Translations under genes and position numbers: made by a program | The notes under the pieces: generated by a model | The model's input: the letters and a program-made list of their open reading frames with translations, nothing else | Told to the model about the DNA's origin: nothing | The model's database searches: none | Shown: one piece after another, positions 35,024 through 47,171 of the stretch | How the letters are laid out: every line of letters starts with the position of its first letter | Position numbering within the stretch: position 1 is the first letter of the stretch | From: Capitella teleta | Lineage: Eukaryota > Annelida > Polychaeta > Capitellidae | Assembly (NCBI GenBank): GCA_000328365.1 | Contig: KB291874.1 | Span: forward strand, 237,771 to 301,770 | Length of the DNA stretch: 64,000 nucleotides | Direction of reading: 5' to 3'

Positions 35024-36337
35024 GTGTGTGGAGACCGTAAGTTTTACTCGATGGATAATCTCACTTCTTCCCATGTGAGTACCAACAACACGTTAGATGA
35101 CCACGGAGCCAGTCTCTTTCAGTTGATTCCGATCTGTGTGTTGATGCCGTTGAGTGTGGCGTCCAACTTACTCCTCATGACCACCATTGCTCGCTGTCGA
35201 CATTTACACACCACCAGCAACGCTCTGCTCTTCTTCCTTGGCCTGGTCGATCTGTTCTTCGCCCTCCTCGTCCTGCCGCCGTGGGCGGTCTCTCTCTGGC
35301 GTCGACATCTACCGCCCGTCTTGTGCAAATCCGTCGCTTTCATCACGATGTTTCTCTTCCTGGAGTCCATTTCGACCATCGCATGCATCGCCTTGGATCG
35401 TTACCTGCGCATCTGCCACCCAATGCACTATCAGCAAATGGTCACGAAGCAGCGGGCAGCGGCGGTCATTTCGCTCACTCTGGTGCAGGCGGGCTTACTG
35501 TCCACAGCCCCGCTGATTAACTTCGGTCGCTACACCTTTCAGCCTTCCTCACTGCTCATCTGCTCCTCTCAGTTTGCTGGTCAGAAAGGCTTCTCCTCTG
35601 TCGTCCTGGCGACCACCATCCTGCCATCCTTTCTCATCATCGTTGTGAGTTACTGGAAGATCTTCCGAGTCGCCCGTCGCCAGGCACGCCGTATCGCAGA
35701 CATCAGCAGCATCGCGGTACAGCGACCTCCGCCTGTTCTGCTTGTCAACCCCGCTCCCGCCCAACCCCACTCACGACGTATCTCAACCAGTTCGTCGAAC
35801 TCAAGCATCTCCCTGCCCCACGCTGATGATGACGCAGCGTCCTTCGCGTCGTCCATCATGAGGGCGTGGAACGACTTCAAGCGGACGGCGTCTCAGACTG
35901 GAACCCACACTCGCCTGCTGTGGCGCCGCGCTGTGGGCGGAATCAGCCACTCGCTGAAGGTGAACCGATCGCTGAAGACCGTGTTGACTGTCATCGTGTG
36001 CTTCTTCACCTGCTGGCTGCCCTACATCACCCAACTCACCTACCTCTCCTTCCGCTCCTCTCACGTCCGCTACAGCGTCGAATACGTCGTCACGTTCCTC
36101 GCCCTGAGCAGCAGCATCGTGAACCCTTTGAGTTGCGCGTTGATCAACAAGGACTACAGAAGAGCGCTTCTGCTCTCGCTCGGAATCGGGCGGACGAAGA
36201 GGGAAGAGGAGATCATGCGCAGGGTGGTCTTCGCCCTGACTCCATCCAGGGTTCCATCCGAGGCCGCGATTCGTTTGGCTCGTGTAATGTCCGTCAGGGA
36301 ACCGGTCGAGAGCTATCACGAACTCCCCTCGGCCTGA
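35024..36337 (+). CDS. Class A (rhodopsin-family) G protein-coupled receptor, intronless
   Basis: A 437-aa single-exon frame; a start at the second ATG (35051) is equally good and leaves an N-terminus with NLT and NNT glycosylation sequons. Seven hydrophobic segments are visible. Diagnostic residues are the TM1 asparagine (ASNLLLMTT), TM2 aspartate (LGLVDLFF), the TM3 cysteine with ECL2 cysteine (VLCKSVAF and LLICSSQF), DRY (ALDRYLRICHP), TM5 proline and tyrosine (TILPSFLIIVVSYWKIF), and TM6 CWLP (CFFTCWLPYITQL). TM7 reads SSIVNPLSCALINKDYRR, so the NPxxY tyrosine is replaced, and the usual TM4 tryptophan is absent. The third intracellular loop is long and Ser/Pro-rich. The ligand cannot be told; amine- or opsin-like families are possible, but no retinal lysine was seen in TM7. 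Confidence 0.9.
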   Translation: MCGDRKFYSMDNLTSSHVSTNNTLDDHGASLFQLIPICVLMPLSVASNLLLMTTIARCRHLHTTSNALLFFLGLVDLFFALLVLPPWAVSLWRRHLPPVLCKSVAFITMFLFLESISTIACIALDRYLRICHPMHYQQMVTKQRAAAVISLTLVQAGLLSTAPLINFGRYTFQPSSLLICSSQFAGQKGFSSVVLATTILPSFLIIVVSYWKIFRVARRQARRIADISSIAVQRPPPVLLVNPAPAQPHSRRISTSSSNSSISLPHADDDAASFASSIMRAWNDFKRTASQTGTHTRLLWRRAVGGISHSLKVNRSLKTVLTVIVCFFTCWLPYITQLTYLSFRSSHVRYSVEYVVTFLALSSSIVNPLSCALINKDYRRALLLSLGIGRTKREEEIMRRVVFALTPSRVPSEAAIRLARVMSVREPVESYHELPSA

Positions 36338-36465
36338 TCAAATGTCCATTTCGACTCCTATCAAATGGTTCATATCAAACTATAGCTCAACTGTGGTGCG
36401 CTCACTATTCTAGGGAATTATTGTCTCTCATGTATTTGGAATGTTATATAACTATTTATAGAAAT

Positions 36466-36471
36466 AATAAA
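36466..36471 (+). promoter_or_regulatory. Probable polyadenylation signal of the GPCR gene
   Basis: AATAAA lies 129 bp after the stop codon in AT-rich sequence. Confidence 0.5.
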
Positions 36472-36566
36472 ATTTAATCATTGTACCCCAATTCGCATCT
36501 GTATCAAATCAGGCGAGCTGTTATCACGGCATTGTTGAAAAACAAACAAAAAACAACAACAGTTAA

Positions 36567-37256
36567 AGGGATGGGGAACAGAATTTTAAGTGATGTTCTA
36601 TTGACCCATAGCACCAATTGATAGCATTCCGTGCCAAAAACACCATGCCTGGATGCAAGTGTAAGGAAATAATCCATTCCGAATATCGGGGTTAGCATTG
36701 TGCCTATGGGAGAATGGCTTCCATTACGAAGTATAGGAGGCAAACGTTAGCTGAAGGCTTGCCGTGATTGGTCCCGTTCCCCTCGTGAAGCTATCGATTT
36801 CAGCCAATCAGAGCAGATCATCTTCGCCATAAAAGGACATCTCTGTTGTTTACGAAACGAAAGCGTATGCGTGGTGCACTCTGGCTGACCTTTTTACTGT
36901 TTCAGGATGAGAAACATGGTAGGTAGGTAGAAAATCGCTTGTTAAAATAAGAAAAATAGCGAAAAAAAAAATTTTCGCGCCTGACTCGTGGCAAAATGAT
37001 TATTCTAACTATTTCCGAAAAGAAAATAAAAAAATATCCAGGGGTTTAGTCGCAGGACACGCTGATATGACGAGGCCCATTGTAAAAGACGGGGAACTCT
37101 GTGTTTCATCACAGCTCCTGACGTCACGCCTAATTAGCAATATATCTCCCGCGAAATCGTTAGGGATGATATTCCTTGTGTGGGCCAGGCAAAGGAATCA
37201 TTTTTGGTGCATCAAATAACGACTCAAAGTCCATTTTTAACCAGTTCTCCCTCCCT
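36567..37256 (-). mobile_element. TTAA-flanked MITE family, copy 2
   Basis: 690 bp, in the opposite orientation to copy 1, with TTAA at 36563-36566 and 37257-37260. The ends AGGGATGGGGAACAGAATTT and (reverse-complemented) AGGGAGGGAGAACTGG match copy 1. It includes the ~40-bp inner block missing from copy 1. No coding capacity. Confidence 0.85.
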
Positions 37257-37260
37257 TTAA

Positions 37261-40200
37261 TGTTGTTACGTTCGCTTTCGTTAGCATCACGGGAACAAAG
37301 GAAACACACACAGAGCACATTGTCACGCATTGCATGACATTGACAGTGCGTGTCAATCAGAAAAAGTACTTCGGGTTCTGATTTGACGAAGGGTGATGTT
37401 CATCATGAAACGCTGCATGGCCCTTGATTGGCACTCTCTGCCTCTTCAGACATTTCCATCTCGCCACCCTCCGGGTATTCATGTCGAAACAGACATATTG
37501 TGTTGTATATGACCGCTCTCCGGCTATGCTTATAGTATAGAGCGAGTTGCTAGCTATATGCTGTAGGAATACTAATATTGGCGAGGGATTTAATTTGGTG
37601 AATTTAAAATATCGCCAAGTTCAATATCGCCAATACATAAGGAAAAATAGTTTGCTTTAGCAGTATCATTGTCTAAAGTTCGTGATTCGCCAAAATTATT
37701 ATAGCCAATGTAACCGAAATAAAGAGAACGACAAATATTATTTTCGCCAATATCAGATATGAGATTCCGCTTCCGAATGGCGATCAACGGGAGAGTACTT
37801 TGTTCTTTTTGGTCCGGCAAGCGCACGGGGTATGTAGACACGTCATGAGTTTCTAATGGAAATGCATTAAAACGGTAAAAATAATCTACTTGAAAGAAAA
37901 GAAAAAGAAACAAAAAATAATTTATACATAAAAGAAAAAAAAAGAAAAAAAAAAAAATGTACATAAAATATCCCAACCTGGGCAAACAACCTTAAAGCAG
38001 AACAATTAAAGTACCTTGAATGCCATACCTACATACGCCATATATTCAGTATCCTACCATTTGGCATTTGTTTATATGTATTCAGCTTTGTAACCTTGCC
38101 CCCTTGCAAAACGTTCCCGTTTTTTTTTTTTTTTTTTTTTTAAGTTTTAGACAATTACCAACTATAGTCAATCGGTACTTTCCTCTTCCACCCCTCCCTC
38201 CTCCGCCCTAGCTCCGCAGTCTCAAATCGAAATTCTAACAACGAGAAAGGCAAAAAGAAAAGGGTTGCATCGGTGAACGCATTCACCATATATATTACAC
38301 GAGTATGATTACACCGAGAAGGACGAAATGGCAACACGCTGCAGGTTATACATCGATTTGCGACAATCCATCTTAGGAATTGCATCAACAAATATGGCAG
38401 AAATACATCTAGATCATTTCGTGTGGTGATATGTAGGCCAGCATCCCTCACCACCCACCGCTCCAATGTACAGCATGATCACGTGGTCCAATTAAGCAAG
38501 GAAAAAAATCGGTCGTCAAGGAATTTCAATGCTGGCTCTAGGTAATAGGTAGAACACAGGTCACAACTCATGAATCGCAAGTATATACGCGGATATTACA
38601 CCTGAGATGTAATTCGCCGAAGGAAGAAGCTCTTCCTGCTGTGATTTGTATAGTTCTAACGCACTGAAAATGTATCAGCATCATAGCTATTGTATAGGCA
38701 ATATACTCTTGTTTTTGGAAGTTAATGGAGATTTAGTACTAGCTGATGTCCGCCTTTTGTTCGCTGGTGTATTAATTAACCTGCTCACCAAGTTAGACAG
38801 TGATTTGTTTTAATGTCAACTACAGATGAAGTCACTCTGTATGTGTTACCTGGGCTAATTCGAGGGGGGTTGCAATGTAGGTTTCCGCACATACCTGTTC
38901 ACTTTAATATGCTTGATTTCACCCAGGTAAAATGCCGAGAGCTATTCATCTCCTCGCACCAGTGGAAAGAGTGGAGAAAATGTCAATCTCATTAACGGAA
39001 TTCCACGTCATGTCGCACGAAGCGAACACAAGGAGAAAATAGCATAATATTGATGGCTAAATATCAAGGATTAAAAAAATACATTATAAAATAATGTAAA
39101 AATATTGAGTAGATTTACTTATCGAGGTGCAATTCATGCATCTAAGGATATACACAAGCGATCCGATACTGCGCGGATCGAGGTCATCACCAGCACTGCG
39201 TCGATTACGCCGCAGCCAGAAGTTAGGGCCGTATAATGAGATGCAATGTCGCAGTTAGGACTCTCCTTACATCCATCACTCGGAGAAGTATTCCGCGGTT
39301 GCTAAGTAAACAGAACGACTGCGCAATTTGCGTGACGTATTCATAATTAGCGGTAACGATACATTCCATCGAAGGTCGATGTCATTAGCGCGCGGTCTTT
39401 CCCTCAGCACCCCAAACGACTCAATCGACTTTGCACCTTTGGCGTAGGGGTCAACAGACCCTCCCCTACCCTTCCCCCACCCCCACCCCGATCGAGATGG
39501 TAACTGCGTCTGTTGAAATCGAAGGTCAAAGGTCAACGACAACAACAACAGACCTGATGATCACGCAGCTTCCTGGTTCCGGAAACAGCCGACTCGATCC
39601 GGATTCCTCGATGTTTATGTTTTGTTACTATAAATAGCTGTAACCACGTGGCCACTCGGGCGCTACAGCCAGCTCTATTCTGCGCAGAACCCTTCGATAT
39701 ATAAATGCTCGGAGCAGTGATTTCAAGTAATAAATATTCAATAGTTCTTTGTGCCAATCCAGGTGTATTCCTTTGCAAACTGAACTTGAACAGAAAACGT
39801 TTCTTTGTTATTGTGTAAAAAAAATTGCAGTTAATTAAGCTTTAATTTATCAATGGAGGGTGCGTGTTTAGCGCATAGCTCGTGTAGGAACCCAATGGGA
39901 AGTACATTTTATTGCTTTTATTTTAGGCGTTTCTTTGCATATCACGAATTTCTACTAATTGAAATTCTCTGTGCATCAAGTTCAAATAATGATAATTGAT
40001 AACGGGATAAAACACCCAATAGCACTCATGATTGCATAACATCCGTGGGTCAATATCCCTTTCCCTTCGCACGTAGTTATTCTATGTTTACAACTCGATC
40101 ATGAACTTCACGAACCCATGACCCATAATAAACCCAGATGACGCAACTCCCGACTTCTGTTCCCAATTTATCTCCCGGGCGAAGCAAAAGCCCAGCGTAC

Positions 40201-40615
40201 GAACCGAACCCCTTCTTCTCTCCCTTTCGGCTGCTTCTCGAGTGTTTTATTCAGATAAGTAGGCCAACGAAGAAGCGTTCATCGCGCAATGATCTCTGCT
40301 GCTGAGATTGACATTGTAAAGCGTTTAAATTAACCGATCATGACGACCTCCTTTGAGAACTGAAAACACGTGAGTTGGTTGGTTTTGCTTGCACATCAGG
40401 TGTGTGTGGCTGAGTCAGCAGTTTTCTTGCACCAGGTGATCTGCACTTATTTAATCTAACTGCTCAAGTTTTTGTTCCCTTTGAGGTTTGCACTTGGATT
40501 AATTTATGACCGTGTGCTTGTGGGTGGTTCGTGTATTTCTTATCCTGTATGCGATCACGTATATATGCTTACTCTCTGGTTTCAGAGCGAAGGTCGAGAG
40601 GACAACCTTTCGACC
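37261..40615. other. Gene-free spacer
   Basis: 3.3 kb without a supported gene. It holds poly-A and poly-T tracts (about 37926-37956 and 38121-38140), a C-rich run near 39465-39487, and at the right end a probable 5' UTR exon of the TRIM gene: an acceptor (ggtttcag) at 40577-40584 is followed 31 bp later by the start codon. Confidence 0.6.
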
Positions 40616-42939
40616 ATGGAGGCCGTTGAGGATGAACTACGGTGTCCAGTCTGTCTGGAACTGTTCGAGTGCCCCATCATACTGCCTTGCTCCCACATCT
40701 TGTGTCGGTCTCCTTGCGCCGAGCGACTCTTTGTCCGAGAGTCCATTCGCTGCCCAGTCTGCAGAGACAACAGTTTCGTGACAGGTGGAGTGGAACGGTT
40801 GCCAAGGGTGATATCCCTTGAGCATATCATCGACCAATTCCGCATTGCGCCCATCGAAGAGCTCGTCGACGAGTCAAGCGATGAATCTGAGTCGGTGGAG
40901 GTAGCGTCTGGTCCGGATGACATCCAGTGCCAGTTGTGCGAGGAGAGACCGCCACGGAAGGCCACCCAGTCGTGCCTGCACTGCAATGCCTCCTACTGCC
41001 AGCGCTGCCTGGCGCTGTCTCACCCCAACAAAGAACCCTTCAGCCAACATCGTCTTGTTGAACCTCGCAAATACCCGAAACCGCAAGAACTCCGCTGTCC
41101 GCAACACCACGCCAAAGTGAACATATACTGCGTGGATTGCCAAATGCTGGGCTGTCTGCTCTGCGTGGATGACGCCGAGGCGCACCCGAAGCGTGANNNN
41201 NNNNNNNNNNNNNNNNNNNNNNNNNNNNNNNNNNNNNNNNNNNNNNTCCTTCTCCTCCTCCCTCGATATCTCTTAGTACAAAGCTGGCAGTAAGCCCACC
41301 TGAGAGCAGTCTCTATATGACGCACCCCGAACAAAGTCATGGCACACACCCAACCTGAACGAAGACGTCATGCAATCTTTTTTCTTCTTCTTCTCTTGCT
41401 TCAGGATATCTTGCAAGAGAACCTCACACAAGCGGAAGAATGCCACACCCAACTCTCACAATCCATCACCAATCACCAAGAAAGTATCTCAAACTTCCAG
41501 GTAGAGACACCCGCAATGTAATTCCATCACTTTAAATACAAATCGATTTTAGCACAAAGTCTCCGAGCGTCGCCTTCAGATCATGGAGCAATTTGACACC
41601 TTGGTAAATGAGGTTGAGACGAAGAGAGAGTTCTTCTTGAGTGACCTCGAGTACGAAGAAAAGAGTCGCACTGATCATCTTCAGCAGAGGGTCGCTGATT
41701 ACCAGAAACAAACCACTGACATCGCCAGTCTCATGCACTACACGAAGGATGTCCTCAAGGAGACTGAGGAGTGTGCCTTCATCCAGGTAAAGGTGTCATT
41801 CATTCACTCGCTTACGTAATGAATGGTCTTTATACATTTGCAGTCCGCAAAATCAGTCAACGAAAAGTGAGTACACATCTGTAATTAACGTTTTTTGTCA
41901 TTCTGTATTTTCAAATTATAATTCATTTGTTTTATTTTATTTTATTTTATATTTATTTTATTATTATTATTTTATTATTATTTTTTTTTTTTTTTTTTTG
42001 CTGTAGAGTTCGACGAAATTTGGATTCAGCGCGAGTCATCTCGACCTGCGCCCCCGCCATCGCTTTGCGTCACAAAGTCGTTGATCTACGCAAGGAGAGG
42101 GTTGCAGTGAAAGACATCGCTTATCTCTCAGGTGGGCCAGTAGACCTCCAGCGATGACATCAGCAATTGTGGTGTACTTTCAGTGCCCAGCACTCCTGAA
42201 ATCGACGTCAGCAAGGTGACGAGATCGAACAGCAGCATCGTCATCGTTCTCTGTCCTCCAGAGCGTGACATCGACGTCCTTGACGCCTACAAGGTCTACT
42301 ACTGCAGCGAAGAGCAGAAAAAGAACAATGAACAGGTGTCCATCTGTCAATTTCATCCAGTCCATTTCGACATAATTTATATTTCACAGGAGATATTAGA
42401 GTTCCGTACCCCGGGGGAAGAGAGGTACCTGGGCAGAGGCACGCAAGGGGGCGGGGCGGTCTGTCTGATCCACAACAACCTGGAGAGCGACACCCGGTTC
42501 TACTTCAGCGTGAAGGCGTACAACGCTGCCGGCGAGAGTGACATGTCGGAGCCGATTAATGTCATCACTCTCTCACACGCTCAGAACACCATTCCAGGTG
42601 GGTGTCCATGTCACTGCCTTCTCCCTTCACCTGTCTTTCTCAGTGCCAGAGATCCTGGAAGACCAGTGTCGAACGTACAGCTACTCCATCCAGATCTACA
42701 GCCCTAGTCCCCTGAGCATTCCCCCCGAGTCTGGCATCAGTCACTACTTGGTCTATCGGGAGTCCAGCCTCAACAAAATCTGGAAGTCTCTGTTGCTGTA
42801 TGGTCGCGTTGACCACCGGGTTTTTGGCTTAGAGCCAAACACGCTGTACGACTTCGTCATCATGGCTTGTGAGACGTGGAATGGAGAGTGTCAGGTTTCG
42901 AACCAAGTGACTCTGAGGACAGAACGATCGGCCTACTGA
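40616..42939 (+). CDS. MID/TRIM C-I-like protein: RING, two B-boxes, coiled coil, COS-like region, FN3; interrupted by an assembly gap
   Basis: Start MEAVEDELRCPVCLELFECP at 40616, then RING C3HC4 (CPVCLELFECPIILPCSHILC and RCPVCRD), B-box1 (CQLCEERPPRKATQSC), and B-box2 (CPQHHAKVNIYCVDCQMLGC) cut by 50 Ns at 41197. Later exons: 41405-41500, 41553-41786 (coiled coil), 41844-41866 (23-nt microexon), 42007-42131, 42184-42335, 42390-42597, 42644-42939; their phases agree. The COS-like part is VRRNLDSARVISTC onward, and FN3 runs from VPSTPEIDVSKV to FSVKAYNAAGES. A second FN3-like unit (GISHYLVYRES, FGLEPNTLYDFVIMACETW) occupies the end where MID1 and TRIM36 have SPRY. C-I TRIMs are E3 ubiquitin ligases that bind microtubules. 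Family assignment is firm; orthology to a particular member is not. Confidence 0.88.
41197..41246. other. Assembly gap (50 N)
   Basis: A run of exactly 50 N, probably a scaffold-join placeholder of unknown true length. It removes the end of B-box2, the start of the coiled coil and at least one intron. Confidence 1.
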
Positions 42940-42992
42940 AACAGTGACGTCATACTGAAACAGTGACGTCATGCTGAAACAGTGACGTCATA
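42936..42992. repeat. 19-bp tandem repeat with a CRE palindrome in each unit, overlapping the TRIM stop codon
   Basis: Three copies of CTGAAACAGTGACGTCATA (one base varies in the second). The first copy contains the TGA stop of the TRIM gene. Each unit holds TGACGTCA, the full cAMP-response-element octamer. Confidence 0.9.
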
Positions 42993-45626
42993 ATATTGTG
43001 ATCAATGCAAAAAGGTCGTCCATGTTATACACTAACACATAATTATAATGCAACCATCTGTATAACACGTATTGGTGAATTATTTGACGTTTTCAAAGCT
43101 TTCGATGTATTGGATCACGTATATAATTCATAACGTTTTCAGCATAAGCTATAATTTTTATCTATTTTCGGTGCTACATAATTATGTACAATTAAAATAC
43201 ATAGTTTAAATGCTGCAGTAACATTATAGCACATACCGGAGACCTTATAATGAGGCTTGGTGATTATATTTAACCATATTTATATATAGAAATGCAAGTA
43301 TTTTTCAACTTCAAAGTAATAATTTGGTTTAATAATAATATTATCAATATTATTTAATATTATTATTTCTCTTTCCTCGACCTTCATTCCTGCTCATTCG
43401 AGATTACCTTCTGCACAATATCTCATTTATTTCTATCCGGTTTCATACCCGAATACTGTGCTCTTTCGCTGACCCAGCTTTGAACCTCCACCAGAGTGAC
43501 CTTCACCCCAGTGTTCATCAACCCTATTGCATAATATATATCATCGATTTTAACAGATCTGATAATAAAGATTATGTTCAACTATGCAGTCTTGTGATAA
43601 GAAAAAACAAAAACAAAAACAAAAATAAAAACAAAAACAAAAAACAAAACAAAAACAAAAACAAAAACAAAACCAGAAAACGAATAAGACGAGAGACACA
43701 CATAGAGAACAAAGAGAGAAGCCATTGTTTAAAAGTTGTTTATTTGTACATGTATTTAAAAGTCCTAAAAGCACATACATGTATATACATATGAACCAAG
43801 TCGAAGAAAATGAGAGAATAAGATAGGCGGGTATATAGCCCAATTTACACATTGTGTCATAACGTTACATATACGCATAATTGCATGGGGAGCATTATAT
43901 ACGCATATACACCAAGCTTACTTAAAACTGATTGTTGATTCGATCGCTTGGGAGCATGCATTGGTTTGAACTTTGAACCAAGTATATACTGGTGTCTCAA
44001 CAATTCATATACATGTATTTTTCGAATTGCATTGTATACATGTTGTAAGATAAAATGTAATGATAGATATATACATAAATATAAAGGGTCAGTCCACAAG
44101 AGTTTGGGTCAGTTAATGTCCCACAATGCACTTCTCTATAACACTTGAGAAGACAGAGGTAGGCTTGCATGATGAGATCCCACTCGACAAAAACTTCTCT
44201 CTTTTTTTGGGCGTTCAGCTGATTAACTGATGCCTGACACCTGCTTCACATTTGCTTCCCGTGACCTCTGACCACTTCGTCTCGAATACCAATTGGCCAA
44301 AAATTGTATTTCAGACTTCTAGCTGTCATATGTCGCAAGACGCGTATGCTCAAAACAATCGACTGTCATGTAAAACACAACGCACTTCATTTAACTGACA
44401 GGTCTCTATTCATCACACTCCAGGGTAAAACCCCGTGAGCTGAATTGCGCAATGTCTGGGACTCGTATATTGGTGATAAACAGCACGCTTAATCAAGGGC
44501 TAGTACTGGATTATACGCTTTATATGATACGCCGTATGATTATACGCTTAATAGCATATCCCGTATGATGCAAACAGTCGCGTTGGCCTTAAATCTCATA
44601 CAGAGGCAACGCCCTATACGAGTGAACACCATTGAAGTTATGCGTCCATAAAGTGCCATGTTTATACATTGTTCCTCTTTAATCAATGTCCTACGATTTA
44701 ACCCTCAATTAATATCACATACGTCGATAACGATTTGGAACAATGTGGTGATATCGGTGCTGTGTGCATGGTCGGCGATGCTCCACAAAGTCATTGCGAT
44801 GTTCGCGCAACCCAGTAGAAGAAATGCAATTTGTCAGCGCTACCACGGAGCTATAATTAAGGTATTGCTAGCCAGGGTAGCCTTTTGTCATCCAGGGGCT
44901 CCACTCATCTGGGTGCATGCAATTTAATGCGCTGACAAACCATAATATCATTCAAAGACAGAATGTTGAGTGATCGTGACGCTACTTTGAGCCAGTGTCA
45001 TGGGGCGAGCGCAAGACCAGCTGTGTCCCTTTGCCTGTGCGCTAGGAATTGCGATATTAATCATATACAACAGTTGCCACTACATATAATGCAATTAATA
45101 CAAAATTTCTGAAGCATGTGCGAAGAAAAATATCGGTAATTCAATATCGTTTGCATCGGCAGCAGATGGCGCAAATCAAACACGGGAGGTTGGATAATCT
45201 GCTATACATTCAATAAAGTCTGGTTGATTTTCATTGAACAGGCAGCTTATGAAGAAAAGCCCTACTTATATGATTCATGTATACATCTGTATACATCTGT
45301 ATACATGTACATCTAAACAGGGCGTCTATGCGTGACACCATTATGAGACAGTATCTACACCTCGAGTAAATTACTCTAAAATTAATGTTTACCTGTGCTG
45401 CATACCTGGGCAGGTAATCACCTATCTCATAGCCTTGGTGTTCCTCATAAAATCGCAATATTTGCATCGTGCAAAACACAAACCGTGAAATCGCATTGCA
45501 GCATTAGCTTCGTCATCTCGGTTCGTCATGAGCCGTTCGTAGAGAGACGCGTGTAGTGCGGATCAATAGCGGCAGGTGAGCCCATCTTCTTCTTTTTCTT
45601 CTTATTCTTCATCTTTTGCGGCGGAG
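42993..45626. other. Spacer after the TRIM gene
   Basis: It begins with the TRIM 3' UTR (AATAAA at about 43564-43569) and a (CAAAAA)n low-complexity tract at 43602-43675. The remainder shows repeated TGTATACATC units near 45277-45312 and no supported gene. Confidence 0.6.
43602..43675. repeat. (CAAAAA)n low-complexity tract
   Basis: About twelve imperfect hexamers, lying just after a candidate polyadenylation signal of the TRIM gene. It could be a decayed poly-A derived repeat. Confidence 0.85.
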
Positions 45627-47171
45627 ATGGCGACGACACAAGCGGTCACCCTGACGGAGGACGTTGCTCTGTTGGAAGGCGTGGCACCCGTGGTCCATCG
45701 TTTGGTGGATACTCCAATCGTGCGCCTCTCTCTACTCAAGGATGAACTACCCGAAGGTTCGTGGAAGCCACGTATATTGCTCTTACAGGTCTATGTGTGT
45801 TTTGAATTGTTTACCATCGCCAGCATTTAGTTATTAACCCACTTCGTACTCGCTTTCATTGACATTACATGTTGTATACACGTATTATAGAAGGAAAGAC
45901 AACCCCCCCCCCCTCCATTAAAGAAACAAAACAAGAAAGGGTGTTGCACATTATAATTAATTATACGATGCATTGTAGTTCAGCCCTGGGTAGTGCATTC
46001 TGTACGAGGCTTCGTAGCTGAGATAAAATTTCTACAAGGAAATCAGTTTAATTTCAGATTTCATAAGAATGATTCATTTTATCAGCGCGTTGATTGAAAG
46101 ATAAAACGCTTTTATGCGGCATTAATGAATTGACGCCAAGTTGATTGCGATTTGAGCAATAAAACAAACTCACAGCTGTACTCATCATTCCCATCCAAAT
46201 TAGCCAGCCATGCGTGATATTCAGACCTTATTAAATACGACGAAAAGTAATGCTAATGAATAGAAGTGATAAAAGAAGCTAACCCTAGGGTAAAATTACT
46301 GTACACGCACGCAAACATGCCGAGGGCGATTGATGTAATTGTGCGTCTGTGAATCTAAATATAAATACTTGCTCAGGTAACACGGGGCAATCAGGACAGC
46401 GCTCATGGCAGGTGACTTCCGAGCGAAACAAACAGAACCTCTTTACGGCAGTGATCTGTGAGTGCAAAACACTTCCCTCTAATTATGTAATCAACTTCAA
46501 TGTCAGTCAAGGGTCCTCCCAACAACGAAGAAGAACCGGTGTGTGAGTTACTCAACTCAACTCACCCCTTGGTCATCAAACTCGTCGACGTCAACCGAAA
46601 AATCGCCGCAGAAGTTCACTCGCCCGGTGGGAATTTAATCGCCTACCTGAGCAAGTGAGTGCATTGATCAGTGGGATATTAAATCCGTGACCTACTCACA
46701 TGTGAAGGCCTCGCGGTGGCAAAGTGAAAATCCTGGATAAAAACGAGGAAGCCTTGCATGACGTCACAGAACACGATTACAACCCGATTCTGTCGTGTTT
46801 CATGGGCCATGTATCTGACCAACATTCGGTATGGAATGGAATGAATTGTAGTTGCACTGTGTGTTATATTACACAATCAGGTTCACCCGAGGAAGAAGAA
46901 AGAAAACATTGGGGCAATTGACCACGTGTCGGCTGCGGACGGCACAAAAGTCACAAGTGAGTGATATGTTCACGGTATATGCGTCAGCATATAATTATAG
47001 GACATTAGCCAACAAAGTAGAGAGTTGGCCTGAAAACATATAGTCTGCGGCATGGGTTTGTACTCTCGCAATGGTAAATTAAACAATATATGGACTGTAA
47101 TTCTAAAAAGCGCGGGAAATTCTCCTTTGCATATGTTGAGGATAATTTTAGGGAAGACCCAAGCTACGTAG
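45627..47171 (+). CDS. Unrecognised five-exon gene, about 164 aa
   Basis: Exons 45627-45756, 46507-46654, 46708-46828, 46881-46956 and, less certainly, 47152-47171. Junctions are standard GT-AG and the total is divisible by three. The protein starts MATTQAVTLTEDVALLEGVA, continues with VVHRLVDTPIVRLSLLKDEL, and has a middle region of short strand-like blocks (CELLNSTHPLVIKLVDVNRK, GGNLIAYLSKPRGGKVKILD, EHDYNPILSCFMGHVSD), then a basic PRKKKEN motif. No signal peptide, membrane segment or known motif is visible. The alternation of hydrophobic and polar residues suggests a small beta-rich fold. I do not recognise the family. An AATAAA near 47308 could be its polyadenylation signal. The last exon rests only on an acceptor and phase. 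Confidence 0.6.

Noticed and set aside
35801-36477. Long alternative frames over the GPCR (172 and 203 codons)
   Set aside because: Shadows of the receptor frame in GC-rich DNA without recognisable domains.
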